Of a stretch of 64,000 nucleotides of DNA, positions 31,765-39,637 are shown piece by piece. The stretch spans positions 1,302,001 through 1,366,000 of the forward strand of contig NZ_RAQC01000001.1 of the NCBI RefSeq assembly GCF_003610405.1, written 5' to 3'. Position 1 is the stretch's first letter; each line of letters begins with the position of its first letter. Source of the DNA: Microbacterium sp. AG238. Its GTDB lineage: Bacteria > Actinomycetota > Actinomycetes > Actinomycetales > Microbacteriaceae. The notes below the pieces were generated by a model. It did no database searches. It saw only the letters and a program-made list of their open reading frames with translations, and was not told where the DNA came from. A program made the position numbers and the translations under genes.

Positions 31765-31843
31765 TTGACAGATTCCGTCTTTCACAGATCGTGAGATACA
31801 TAAGATCTAAGAATTGACAGGAAGTGTCTTGTCTGGCTAGATA
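31765..31843 (+). promoter_or_regulatory. Direct repeats and promoter before gene at 31898
   Basis: TTGACAGATTCCGTCTT (31765-31781) and TTGACAGGAAGTGTCTT (31814-31830) form an imperfect direct repeat 49 bases apart. The second TTGACA is a good -35 with TAGATA (31838-31843) 18 bases downstream. ACACTAGTCC at ~31752 resembles the AACTAGTTCG near copy 1. MarR binding here is inferred. Confidence 0.5.
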
Positions 31844-31897
31844 CTTAACGAGGGAACCAACACTTTCCTCTCTCATCGACGATCTCAGGAGGACAGC

Positions 31898-32254
31898 ATG
31901 GGACAGCTCCACTACGGAAACTCCGACACCCGCATCGAGATCCCGGACCGCCTGCTCGCGCACCTGAAGGTCGTCATCGCGACCAAGCTCCGGCGCAACG
32001 AGAGCTTCATGATGTCGTGGACCGGCGACGGAGGTCGTTCGTCGATCTGGCTGCAGCCGTCGATCCCCCTGCGCTTCGTCTTCGGAAGCGCCGACATGGA
32101 GGTCCTCAACCCGGCCGCTGTCCGCGACATGGCCAACGCCGCGACGTCGTCCGCCGGTCTCATCGTGGCTCTCGATCAGGAGATCCCCGAGGCCCCGCAG
32201 CGGGAGCTGCGCCCCGTGACCGCCGGAGTGCCGCGGCTGAAGGTCCCGGCCTGA
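31898..32254 (+). CDS. Small M-G-x-L-x-Y-G protein (copy 2 of 3)
   Basis: A 118-residue paralogue of the proteins at 26744 and 50660. It starts MGQLHYG, then IPDRLLAHLKVVIATKLRRN (residues ~15-34), SFMMSWTGDGG and SSIWLQPSIPLRFVF. Compared with copy 1 it has about 20 extra C-terminal residues, rich in Pro/Arg. The block LAHL..KLRRNE is nearly identical in both. AGGAGG precedes ATG 31898, so unlike copy 1 this mRNA has a leader. It is divergent from a MarR gene. No enzymatic motif is visible. Confidence 0.82.
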   Translation: MGQLHYGNSDTRIEIPDRLLAHLKVVIATKLRRNESFMMSWTGDGGRSSIWLQPSIPLRFVFGSADMEVLNPAAVRDMANAATSSAGLIVALDQEIPEAPQRELRPVTAGVPRLKVPA

Positions 32255-32273
32255 CCCGCACCGCACCGCACAC

Positions 32274-32309
32274 TTCACGCCGTCGTCGGTCGTTCCTATA
32301 ATCGGAACG
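32274..32309 (+). promoter_or_regulatory. Promoter with palindrome before the ThDP enzyme gene
   Basis: -35 TTCACG (32274-32279), 17-base spacer, consensus -10 TATAAT (32297-32302). CGTTCC (32291-32296) and GGAACG (32304-32309) flank the -10 as a perfect inverted repeat with a seven-base centre, an ideal repressor site. The leader to the ATG at 32416 is about 105 bases. Confidence 0.7.
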
Positions 32310-32415
32310 TCCGGCGGCGGCGTTGCCGTCGGTGCTCGAAAAATGGGCACGAAGCGGCATCCGCGCGTGAGACACATACGGCCTCCATCACCGTCCCGTC
32401 TCGAAAGGCATCGCC

Positions 32416-34068
32416 ATGCCCTCCGTCTCCGCGCATGTCTCCGCAGTCCTCGCCCGACACGTATCGCACGTCTTCGGCGTGATGGGCAACGGCAACGCCC
32501 ATCTGCTCGATGCACTCGAGCGTTCGCCCGGCGTCACCTTCACCGCGCTTCGCCATGAAGCCGGCGGCGTGGTCGCCGCCGATGCCCACTACCGTGCCGG
32601 AGGCGGCCTCGCGGCAGCGACCGCGACGTACGGCGCGGGCTTCACGAACACCCTGACGCCGCTCGCCGAGGCGGCTCAGGCACGCACCCCGCTGGTACTG
32701 GTCGTCGGCGACGCTCCGACGTCGGGACCGCGCCCGTGGGACGTCGACCAGATCGCCCTCGCCTCGGCGGTCGGGGTCCGCACGTACACGGTCGGCCGAA
32801 CGGATGCCGCCGCCACGACCATCATCGCGATCGAGCACGCCCTCGCGTACTCCGCCCCCGTCGTCCTGGCGATCCCCTACGACGTCGCGAAGGCCGACGC
32901 CGGGCCGCTGACCGACACGCCCGAGCCGCGGCACAGCGCAGCACCGGCTCCGACCACACCGTTCGCGGCGGGCACGGTCGCACAGATCGCCCGCGCGCTC
33001 GCGACGTCGCAGCGCCCCCTCATCCTGGCCGGCCGGGGCGCCTGGCTCGCGGGAGCGGGACGAGCACTCGGAGACATCGCCGACGCCACCGGCGCCGTGA
33101 CCGCGACCACCGCGCTCGGACGCGGCCTCTTCCCCCGCCCGGAGTTCGACCTCGGAGTCACGGGCGGCTTCGGCGCCGAGGGCGCGATGCACCTCATCCG
33201 CGAAGCCGATGTCGTGGTCGTCGTGGGCGCGTCGCTGAATCAGTTCACGATGCGGTTCGGCGCCCTGTTCTCACCCGGGACGACCGTCGCACAGATCGAC
33301 ACGGCCCCCACGGCGACGCATCCGCATGTCGGGCTCTACGTGCGCGCCGACGCGGCCCTCGCCGCCCGGGCGATCGCCGACGAGCTCACCGCTATCGGTG
33401 CTCCCGCGAGCGGCTGGCGCGAATCGCTCGACATCGCCGACCTGCGCGACCACCACCCCGGCGAGGCTCTCGCCCCCGATGGGCGCCTCGACCCCCGGTC
33501 CGCCGCGCGGCGGATCGGAGAGCTGCTGCCCGAGGACCGCGTCGTCGTGTCGGACGGCGGACACTTCATCGGGTGGGCGAACATGTACTGGCCCGTGTCG
33601 TCGCCCGACCGGATGATGATGGTGGGCACGGCGTATCAGTCGATCGGACTCGGCTTCCCCTCCGTCCCCGGCGCGGCTCGCGCCCGCCCCGACGCGACGA
33701 TCGTGCTGACGACCGGTGATGGCGGCGGACTCATGGCCGTCAGCGACCTCGAGTCCGCGGTGCGGGTCGCGGGCGGCCGCGGCCTCGCCGTCGTGTGGAA
33801 CGATCGCGCGTACGGCGCCGAGGTGCACCTCTACGGCGCACAAGGCCTCGCGCCCGCCCCCATGCTCATCCCCGAGGTCGACTTCGCCGCGCTGTGCCGC
33901 GCTGTCGGCGGTGAGGGCGTCGTCGTGCGCGCACTCGACGATCTCGAGGCCCTCGCCCGGTGGCGCGATCGCCCCGCCGATGAGCGGCCGTTCCTCCTGC
34001 TCGACCTGCGGGTGTCGGCGCAGATCCGCGCGCCGTACCAGGAGGAGATCCTGCGCGTGAACTCCTAG
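32416..34068 (+). CDS. ThDP-dependent enzyme (benzoylformate decarboxylase / acetolactate synthase-like)
   Basis: A 550-residue thiamine-diphosphate enzyme with the three usual domains: PYR (~1-165; VFGVMGNGNAHLLDAL, catalytic Glu in ALRHEAGG), central (~185-310) and PP (~350-545; ThDP/Mg motif TTGDGGGLMAVSDLES ... WNDRAYG). It may decarboxylate an aromatic 2-oxo acid to an aldehyde, or act as a carboligase. It converges on the FAD hydroxylase gene, with stop codons overlapping by four bases (CTAG), and borders the homoprotocatechuate cluster, so an aromatic 2-oxo acid such as hydroxyphenylpyruvate is a candidate substrate. That is inference. RBS GAAAGG. Confidence 0.85.
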   Translation: MPSVSAHVSAVLARHVSHVFGVMGNGNAHLLDALERSPGVTFTALRHEAGGVVAADAHYRAGGGLAAATATYGAGFTNTLTPLAEAAQARTPLVLVVGDAPTSGPRPWDVDQIALASAVGVRTYTVGRTDAAATTIIAIEHALAYSAPVVLAIPYDVAKADAGPLTDTPEPRHSAAPAPTTPFAAGTVAQIARALATSQRPLILAGRGAWLAGAGRALGDIADATGAVTATTALGRGLFPRPEFDLGVTGGFGAEGAMHLIREADVVVVVGASLNQFTMRFGALFSPGTTVAQIDTAPTATHPHVGLYVRADAALAARAIADELTAIGAPASGWRESLDIADLRDHHPGEALAPDGRLDPRSAARRIGELLPEDRVVVSDGGHFIGWANMYWPVSSPDRMMMVGTAYQSIGLGFPSVPGAARARPDATIVLTTGDGGGLMAVSDLESAVRVAGGRGLAVVWNDRAYGAEVHLYGAQGLAPAPMLIPEVDFAALCRAVGGEGVVVRALDDLEALARWRDRPADERPFLLLDLRVSAQIRAPYQEEILRVNS

Positions 34069-35954
34069 CGCGGCAGCAGTGCTGCCGCGAAGAAGCGGGC
34101 GAGCTCGTCCGTCGCGGTCAGCGGCAGCACGGCGGCCACGTACTGGTCGGGGCGGACGACCACGACGACCCCGTCTCGCGAGAGCCCCCGCTCGTCGAAG
34201 ATGTCGGAATCGTGCCACGCGCTCGGCGCCGCGGCGAACACCTTCTCCCAGTCCGTCAGGCCGAGCGGGCCCGTGCTCGGACGGAAGACGTCGGGCACGA
34301 GCGGCAGCTCGATCTCGTCGTACCGCTGCTGGTACACGACCTTGACGTCGAACACCGCATCGACGTCGGCGCCCGCGGGGGTGTGCACGGACACCGGCGA
34401 CACCGGCGACGCCAGCCACCGCGCGAAGTCGTCGAGGGCCGAGGGCGCGCCAGGCAACGGGGCGTCGGCGAACGCGTAGATGCGCCACCGCCCGTCGGCG
34501 CGGGCATGGTGACCGAGGTGGACCGCGTTGCCGTCGGCGACGCGCGCGACCTCGACCGAGGCGAAGCGCATGCCGATCGGGAACCCCGAAGCGAGCTCCT
34601 GGTGGGCACCGTCGGCGACGATCACCGACGGTGCGTAGCGCGTTCGGAAGCCCGAGGGGAACTCGGCCGTCGCCAGGTAGTGCGTCGCGAGGTCTTGCGG
34701 ATCAGTGATCTCCTCGGGCTTTCGCGCCATGAGGGCCGACCACTCCCGGTCGAAGTCGATGAGCTGCTGCGCGACGGGGCGCCGCTCCGCTGAGTACGTG
34801 GACAGCAGCGACGGCGCAGCCAACCCCGTCAGGACATGACCGAGCTTCCACCCGAGGTTGAACCCGTCCTGCATCGAGACGTTCATCCCCTGACCGGCTT
34901 TCGCGCTGTGGGTGTGGCAGGCATCACCGGTGAGGAACACGCGCGGCGCACGCTCGGCCCCCGCCGGGACGTCGTCGAAGCCGTCTGTGACACGGTGTCC
35001 GACCTCGTAGACGCTGTGCCAGGCGACTTCCTTCACGTCGATCGAGTACGGATGCAGGATCGCGTTAGCTCGCCGGATGATCTCGTCGATCGGCGTCTGC
35101 CGCACACGGTGGTCGTCGTCGGGGGCCACCGCGCCGAGATCGATGTACATGCGGCTGAGGTAACCGCCCTCCCGCGGGATGTGCAGGATGTTGCCGGCGG
35201 CCGAGTTGATCGCGCACTTGATCCGCCAGTCGGGGAAGTCGGTGTTCACCAGCACATCCATGACGCCCCACGCGTGAGCGGATGCCTCACCGACGTGGAC
35301 CCGCCCGATCGCGTCGCGCACGCGGCTGCGCGCACCGTCGCACCCCGCGACGTACTTCGCGCGGATCGTGCGCTCCTCCCCCGCCCGCTCTCCCGTGAGA
35401 TGACGGACGCGCGCCTCGACGGGGAAGTCGCCCTCGTCACGGACCGTCAGCCCGAGGAACTCGACGCCGTAGTCCGGCACGACGCGCCCCGGGCCCTGCG
35501 CCGCAGCCTCGGCGAAGTAGTCGAGCACGCGCGCTTGATTGACGATCAGGTGCGGGAACTCGCTCATTCGCAGCGCGTAGTCCTCGGTGCGCATGGTGCG
35601 CACGATGCGCACCGGGTCGGCGGGGTCGGGCGCCCAGAAGTTCATCCAGCCGATGTTGTAGGCCTCGGCCATGATGCGCTCGGCGAACCCGAAGGCTTGG
35701 AAGGTCTCGACGCTGCGCGGCTGGATGCCGTCGGCCTGCCCCAGCTCGAGTCGCCCGACCCGGCGCTCGATCAGGCGGACGTCGACGTCGGGGAACTGCG
35801 ACAGCTGCGCCGCCAGCAGCATCCCCGCCGGTCCCGAGCCGACGATCAGGACGTCGGTCTCATCGGGCAGCTCAGCCGAGCGGTGCAGCCCGCGACCGGC
35901 AGCGGGCTGCACGCGGGGATCCCCCGAGACGTAGCCGTGATGGTGGAACTGCAT
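34065..35954 (-). CDS. FAD-dependent aromatic hydroxylase (3-hydroxybenzoate 4-monooxygenase / phenol hydroxylase type)
   Basis: A 629-residue single-component flavin monooxygenase. FAD motifs: VLIVGSGPAGMLLAAQL near 36, VAGCDGARSRVRD near 205, FLTGDACHTHSAKAGQGMN near 345. Residues ~470-629 form the thioredoxin-like phenol-hydroxylase dimerisation domain. The N-terminus MQFHHHGYVSGDPR is like MobA-type 3-hydroxybenzoate 4-hydroxylases. In this cluster it probably adds the second ring OH to a hydroxyphenylacetate, making homoprotocatechuate, and would replace the two-component HpaBC. The substrate is inferred. It lies 24 bases downstream of the MFS gene. RBS GAGGAGG. Confidence 0.88.
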   Translation of the reverse strand: MQFHHHGYVSGDPRVQPAAGRGLHRSAELPDETDVLIVGSGPAGMLLAAQLSQFPDVDVRLIERRVGRLELGQADGIQPRSVETFQAFGFAERIMAEAYNIGWMNFWAPDPADPVRIVRTMRTEDYALRMSEFPHLIVNQARVLDYFAEAAAQGPGRVVPDYGVEFLGLTVRDEGDFPVEARVRHLTGERAGEERTIRAKYVAGCDGARSRVRDAIGRVHVGEASAHAWGVMDVLVNTDFPDWRIKCAINSAAGNILHIPREGGYLSRMYIDLGAVAPDDDHRVRQTPIDEIIRRANAILHPYSIDVKEVAWHSVYEVGHRVTDGFDDVPAGAERAPRVFLTGDACHTHSAKAGQGMNVSMQDGFNLGWKLGHVLTGLAAPSLLSTYSAERRPVAQQLIDFDREWSALMARKPEEITDPQDLATHYLATAEFPSGFRTRYAPSVIVADGAHQELASGFPIGMRFASVEVARVADGNAVHLGHHARADGRWRIYAFADAPLPGAPSALDDFARWLASPVSPVSVHTPAGADVDAVFDVKVVYQQRYDEIELPLVPDVFRPSTGPLGLTDWEKVFAAAPSAWHDSDIFDERGLSRDGVVVVVRPDQYVAAVLPLTATDELARFFAAALLPR

Positions 35955-35978
35955 CGTGCCCCCTCCTCGCCGCCGCGC

Positions 35979-37379
35979 TCAGCGTCGACCGATGCCGACG
36001 ATCGGGCTGACCGACTGCTCGGCCTCGTGGTCGGGGTCGAGCGGGATGCCGCTGCGATCGCGCAGGAGCAGCGTCGCGACGAGCCCGAGGACCGTCATCC
36101 CGGCCAGGTACCACGTCACCGACATCGTCGAGCCCGTCGCCTGCACGAGCGCCGTGGCGATGGTCGGCGCGAACGCGCCGCCGAGAATGGCGCCGATGGC
36201 GTATGAGATCGAGACCCCCGAGAACCGGATGGATGCCGGGAAGAGCTCGGCGTACAGCGCGGCCTGCGGGCCGTACGTCAGGCCCAGCCCGATCGTCAGG
36301 ATCGCCAGCCCGGTGAAGAGGAGACCGATGCTCCCGGTGTTCACGAGCGGGAAGAGGGCGAACACGCCCGCGAGCTGGAGGATCCAGCCGGCGATGTAGG
36401 TCGTCCGGCGACCGATCCGGTCGGAGAGGAAGCCGGCGATGAGGGTCGTGATGAGCCAGGTGACCGCCGAGCCGGCGACCGCCCACAGCACCGGTTCGCG
36501 GTCGAAGGCGAGGGGGCCGTCGGGGTTCGTGGCGTAGTTCTGGATGTAACCGCCGGTGGTCATGTAGCCGACGGCGTTGTTGCCCGCGAAGACGAACGCC
36601 GCGATGATCACAAGGGCGGCGTGCTTGCGGAACAGCTGCACGATCGGCATCTGCGCCTTCTCGCGGCGTTCGGCGAGCTCGGTGAACACGGGGCTCTCCT
36701 CGACGCGGCGACGCACGTACCAGCCGACGAGGATGAGCACCACGCTCAGGAGGAACGGCACCCGCCAGCCCCAGGCGAGGAACGCGTCTCCCGGAGCGAT
36801 CATGGCCATGAGCGCCATGACTCCCGATGCGAGGAGCAGCCCGAGCGGCACGCCGATCTGCGGCGACGCCCCGAACGCACCACGGCGCGTCTTCGGGGCG
36901 TGCTCGACGGCCATGAGCACCGCGCCGCCCCATTCCCCGCCCGCTGAGATGCCCTGGACGATGCGCAGCAGCACGAGGATGACGGGCGCGGCGAGACCGA
37001 TCGTCTCGTACGTGGGCAGCAGGCCGATGAGAGCGGTGGCGACCCCCATGAGGATGAGCGTCCACATCAGCACGAGCTTGCGTCCGAGCCGGTCGCCGAG
37101 GTGACCGGCGAGGAACGCCCCGAGGGGGCGGAAGAGGAAGCTCACGCCGACGGTGGCGAATCCGATCAAAGCGCTGTTGGCGCCGAGCGGGGCGAAGAAG
37201 AGCTGGCCGAAGACCAGCCCGACCGCCGTGGCATAGATGAAGAAGTCGTACCACTCGACCGTCGTCCCGACGACGGTGGCGAAGACCACGCGGCGGCGGT
37301 CGGCGGTGGTGGCGATGGTCCCGGTCGGGGTGAATCCGCTGCGTGCGGCCGGACCGGGTGTGGATGTGGGGGTGCTCAT
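35979..37379 (-). CDS. MFS transporter, metabolite:H+ symporter (MHS) type
   Basis: A 466-residue major facilitator with twelve helices. EWYDFFIYATAVGLVF near 40 and GHLGDRLGRKLVL near 92 are the MHS/shikimate-type signatures; GISAGGEWGGAVLM near 144 and LTYGPQAALYAELFP near 365 are also typical. It likely imports an aromatic acid, such as a hydroxyphenylacetate, by proton symport. The ATG at 37379 has GGGAG. It is first in an operon with the hydroxylase gene and is divergent from the FAH-RraA gene, sharing one operator region. Confidence 0.9.
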   Translation of the reverse strand: MSTPTSTPGPAARSGFTPTGTIATTADRRRVVFATVVGTTVEWYDFFIYATAVGLVFGQLFFAPLGANSALIGFATVGVSFLFRPLGAFLAGHLGDRLGRKLVLMWTLILMGVATALIGLLPTYETIGLAAPVILVLLRIVQGISAGGEWGGAVLMAVEHAPKTRRGAFGASPQIGVPLGLLLASGVMALMAMIAPGDAFLAWGWRVPFLLSVVLILVGWYVRRRVEESPVFTELAERREKAQMPIVQLFRKHAALVIIAAFVFAGNNAVGYMTTGGYIQNYATNPDGPLAFDREPVLWAVAGSAVTWLITTLIAGFLSDRIGRRTTYIAGWILQLAGVFALFPLVNTGSIGLLFTGLAILTIGLGLTYGPQAALYAELFPASIRFSGVSISYAIGAILGGAFAPTIATALVQATGSTMSVTWYLAGMTVLGLVATLLLRDRSGIPLDPDHEAEQSVSPIVGIGRR

Positions 37380-37436
37380 CTTCGTGCTCCCGAGGTGTCG
37401 ACGACGTTGTCTGCAGACGTTGTTCTGCTGGCGATG

Positions 37437-37465
37437 ATCATATACGATTTCGAATATGAGACAAG
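37437..37465. promoter_or_regulatory. Divergent promoters with a palindrome over the start codon
   Basis: CATATACGA and TCGAATATG form an inverted repeat (8 of 9 pairs) spanning 37439-37458. The ATG of the FAH-RraA gene (37456-37458) is its last three bases. TACGAT (37443-37448), seven bases before the ATG, is the leaderless -10. On the minus strand TATGAT (37442-37437) with TTGTCT 16 bases upstream is the MFS promoter. A dimer bound here would control both directions; the GntR protein of the cluster is the likely binder. Confidence 0.7.
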
Positions 37466-38916
37466 AGCGAGGAAGCTCCGGTCGGCCGGGAAAGATCATC
37501 GCGGTCCACCTGAGCTACGCATCCCGGGCGGCCCAGCGCGGACGCACGCCCGCCGCCCCCTCGTACTTCCTGAAGGCGGCGAGCTCGATCACCACCACCG
37601 GCGGCACGGTCGAGCGCCCCGCCGGCACCGAGCTGCTCGCCTTCGAGGGCGAGATCGCGCTGATCATCGGCCGCGACACCTTTCGTATCGGCCTCGCCGA
37701 GGCGTGGAACCACGTCGCCGCGATCACCGCGGCCAACGACCTCGGCGTCTACGACCTGCGCTCCGCCGACAAGGGGTCGAACCTCCGCTCGAAGAGCCGC
37801 GACGGCTTCACGCCCCTCGGTCCGGACCTCATCGACGCGCGCACCGTCGACCCGTACCGGCTGCGGGTCCGCACCTGGGTCAACGGCGCCCTCGTGCAGG
37901 ACGACACGAGCGCGAGGATGCTGTTCCCCCTGGCGCAGATCGTCGCCGACCTCTCCCAGCACCTGACCCTCGAGACCGGAGACGTCATCCTGACGGGGAC
38001 GCCGGCCGGATCGTCGGTCATCGGACCCGGCGACGTCGTCGAGGTCGAGGTCGACGCGCTCGACACCGGCGCCACCTCCGGGCGTCTGGTCACCACTGTC
38101 GCCGCCGGCTCCGATGTCAGCTTCGACCCCGCGCTCGGGTCGCTGCCCGCTGTCGACGACGTCCAGCGCGAAGAGGCCTGGGGGTCGCGTGCCGCGGCCG
38201 GGCTGCCCGAGGCACCGGCATCCGTTCTCACCGCGGACCTCCGCGCCAAGCTCGAGCGCGTCCCCGTCGCCGCGCTTTCTCAGCAGCTGCGCAAGCGCGG
38301 TCTCGATGACGTCTCGATCGACGGTGTGCACCCGATGCACCCGGGCCGCACGCTCGTCGGAACCGCCGCCACGTTGCGATTCGTGCCCTTCCGCGCCGAC
38401 CTCTTCGCCCGTCACGGCGGTGGCTTCAACGCGCAGAAGCAGGCCTTCGACTCGGTCTCGCCCGGCGAGGTGATCATCATCGAGGCGCGGGGCGAGACCG
38501 GGTCGGGCACGCTCGGCGACATCCTCGCCCTCCGCGCCCAGACCCGGGGAGCCGCCGGCGTGGTGACCGACGGCGGCGTGCGCGACTACGCCGCCGTCGC
38601 CGAGATCGGACTCCCGGTCTACACGGCGGGACCGCACCCGGCCGTGCTGGGCCGCAGGCACGTCCCGTGGGAGGCGGGCGGCACCATCGCCTGCGGCGGC
38701 GCGACCGTCCAGCCCGGCGATGTCATCGTGGGCGACGCGGACGGCGTGATCGTCATCCCGCCCGCTCTCGTGGCCGAGGTCGTCGATGCCGCGCTCGCCC
38801 AAGAGGACGAGGACGCCTGGATCGCCGCGCGCGTCGCGGAGGGCGCATCCGTCGACGGCCTGTTCCCGATGAACGCGGCCTGGCGAGCCCGGTACGACGG
38901 CGAGCGCGGCGCATGA
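37456..38916 (+). CDS. FAH-family isomerase/decarboxylase fused to RraA-like aldolase domain
   Basis: A 486-residue fusion. Residues ~10-225 are a fumarylacetoacetate hydrolase (HpaG-like) domain: FEGEIALIIG, AANDLGVYDLR, GFTPLGPDLI, ETGDVILTGTPAG. Residues ~265-480 are an RraA/HMG-aldolase-like domain: LGDILALRAQTRGAAGVV (split before TDGGVRD), the metal/substrate motif. In homoprotocatechuate breakdown HpaG usually has two FAH repeats for OPET decarboxylation and HHDD isomerisation; here the second repeat is replaced by RraA, a fold known for oxaloacetate decarboxylase/aldolase activity. No ribosome site: ATG lies 7 bases after TACGAT. It overlaps the GntR gene (ATGA). Confidence 0.88.
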   Translation: MRQERGSSGRPGKIIAVHLSYASRAAQRGRTPAAPSYFLKAASSITTTGGTVERPAGTELLAFEGEIALIIGRDTFRIGLAEAWNHVAAITAANDLGVYDLRSADKGSNLRSKSRDGFTPLGPDLIDARTVDPYRLRVRTWVNGALVQDDTSARMLFPLAQIVADLSQHLTLETGDVILTGTPAGSSVIGPGDVVEVEVDALDTGATSGRLVTTVAAGSDVSFDPALGSLPAVDDVQREEAWGSRAAAGLPEAPASVLTADLRAKLERVPVAALSQQLRKRGLDDVSIDGVHPMHPGRTLVGTAATLRFVPFRADLFARHGGGFNAQKQAFDSVSPGEVIIIEARGETGSGTLGDILALRAQTRGAAGVVTDGGVRDYAAVAEIGLPVYTAGPHPAVLGRRHVPWEAGGTIACGGATVQPGDVIVGDADGVIVIPPALVAEVVDAALAQEDEDAWIAARVAEGASVDGLFPMNAAWRARYDGERGA

Positions 38917-39611
38917 CACCGTCGACGCCTCCCCTGCCCGAGACGCAGAGCAAGTCGCAGCGTGCGTACCAGTGGATCCGCGAGCGCATCGCCGAACAGG
39001 AGTTCACCCCCGGTTACCGGCTCGTGCTCGGGACGATCGCCGGCGAGCTCGACATGAGCGTCGTACCGGTGCGCGAAGCGATCCGGCAGCTCGAGGCCGA
39101 AGGGCTCGTGACCTTCGAGCGCAACATCGGTGCCCGCGTCGCGATGGTCGATGACTCTCAGTACCGGTTCAGCATGCAGGCGCTGTCGATCCTCGAGGGC
39201 GCGGCGACGGCGCTCGCCGCGCGTGCGCTCGACGTCGACGACATCCGACGCGCGCGCGAGATCAACGACCTGATGACCGAATCGCTCGACCACTTCGACC
39301 CGCGGTCGTTCACGCGCCTGAACCAGGAGTTCCACGCCGTGCTGTTCGAGCGGTGCGCGAACCCGCGGATGCTCGAGCTCGTGCAGACCGAGTGGGCGCG
39401 GCTCGGACACCTGCGCGACTCGACGTTCAGCTTCGTGCCGGGCCGCGCGCAGGAGTCGGTGCGCGAGCACGAGCACATCGTCGCGCTCATCGAACGCGGA
39501 GCACCGCTGACGGAGATCGAGCACGCCGCACGACGCCACCGCTCCGCGACTCTCGACGCCTATATGACCCACGAGCACCCCGATCAGGCGCTCGGCCTGC
39601 CCAATTTCTGA
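38913..39611 (+). CDS. GntR-family regulator with FCD domain
   Basis: A 232-residue FadR-subfamily regulator. The winged helix spans ~15-82 (RAYQWIRERIAEQEFTPGYRL, SVVPVREAIRQLEAEGLV). The FCD ligand domain spans ~95-225, with likely metal/ligand residues in NQEFHAVLFERCANPRM, EHEHIVALIERG and ARRHRSATL. It overlaps the FAH-RraA gene by four bases, so it is translated with the catabolic enzymes. It probably binds the palindrome at 37439-37458 and responds to a pathway acid. FCD proteins are usually repressors released by carboxylate ligands. Confidence 0.92.
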   Translation: MTPSTPPLPETQSKSQRAYQWIRERIAEQEFTPGYRLVLGTIAGELDMSVVPVREAIRQLEAEGLVTFERNIGARVAMVDDSQYRFSMQALSILEGAATALAARALDVDDIRRAREINDLMTESLDHFDPRSFTRLNQEFHAVLFERCANPRMLELVQTEWARLGHLRDSTFSFVPGRAQESVREHEHIVALIERGAPLTEIEHAARRHRSATLDAYMTHEHPDQALGLPNF

Positions 39612-39637
39612 CCGCCCCCGTTGCAAGGACGCACGAG

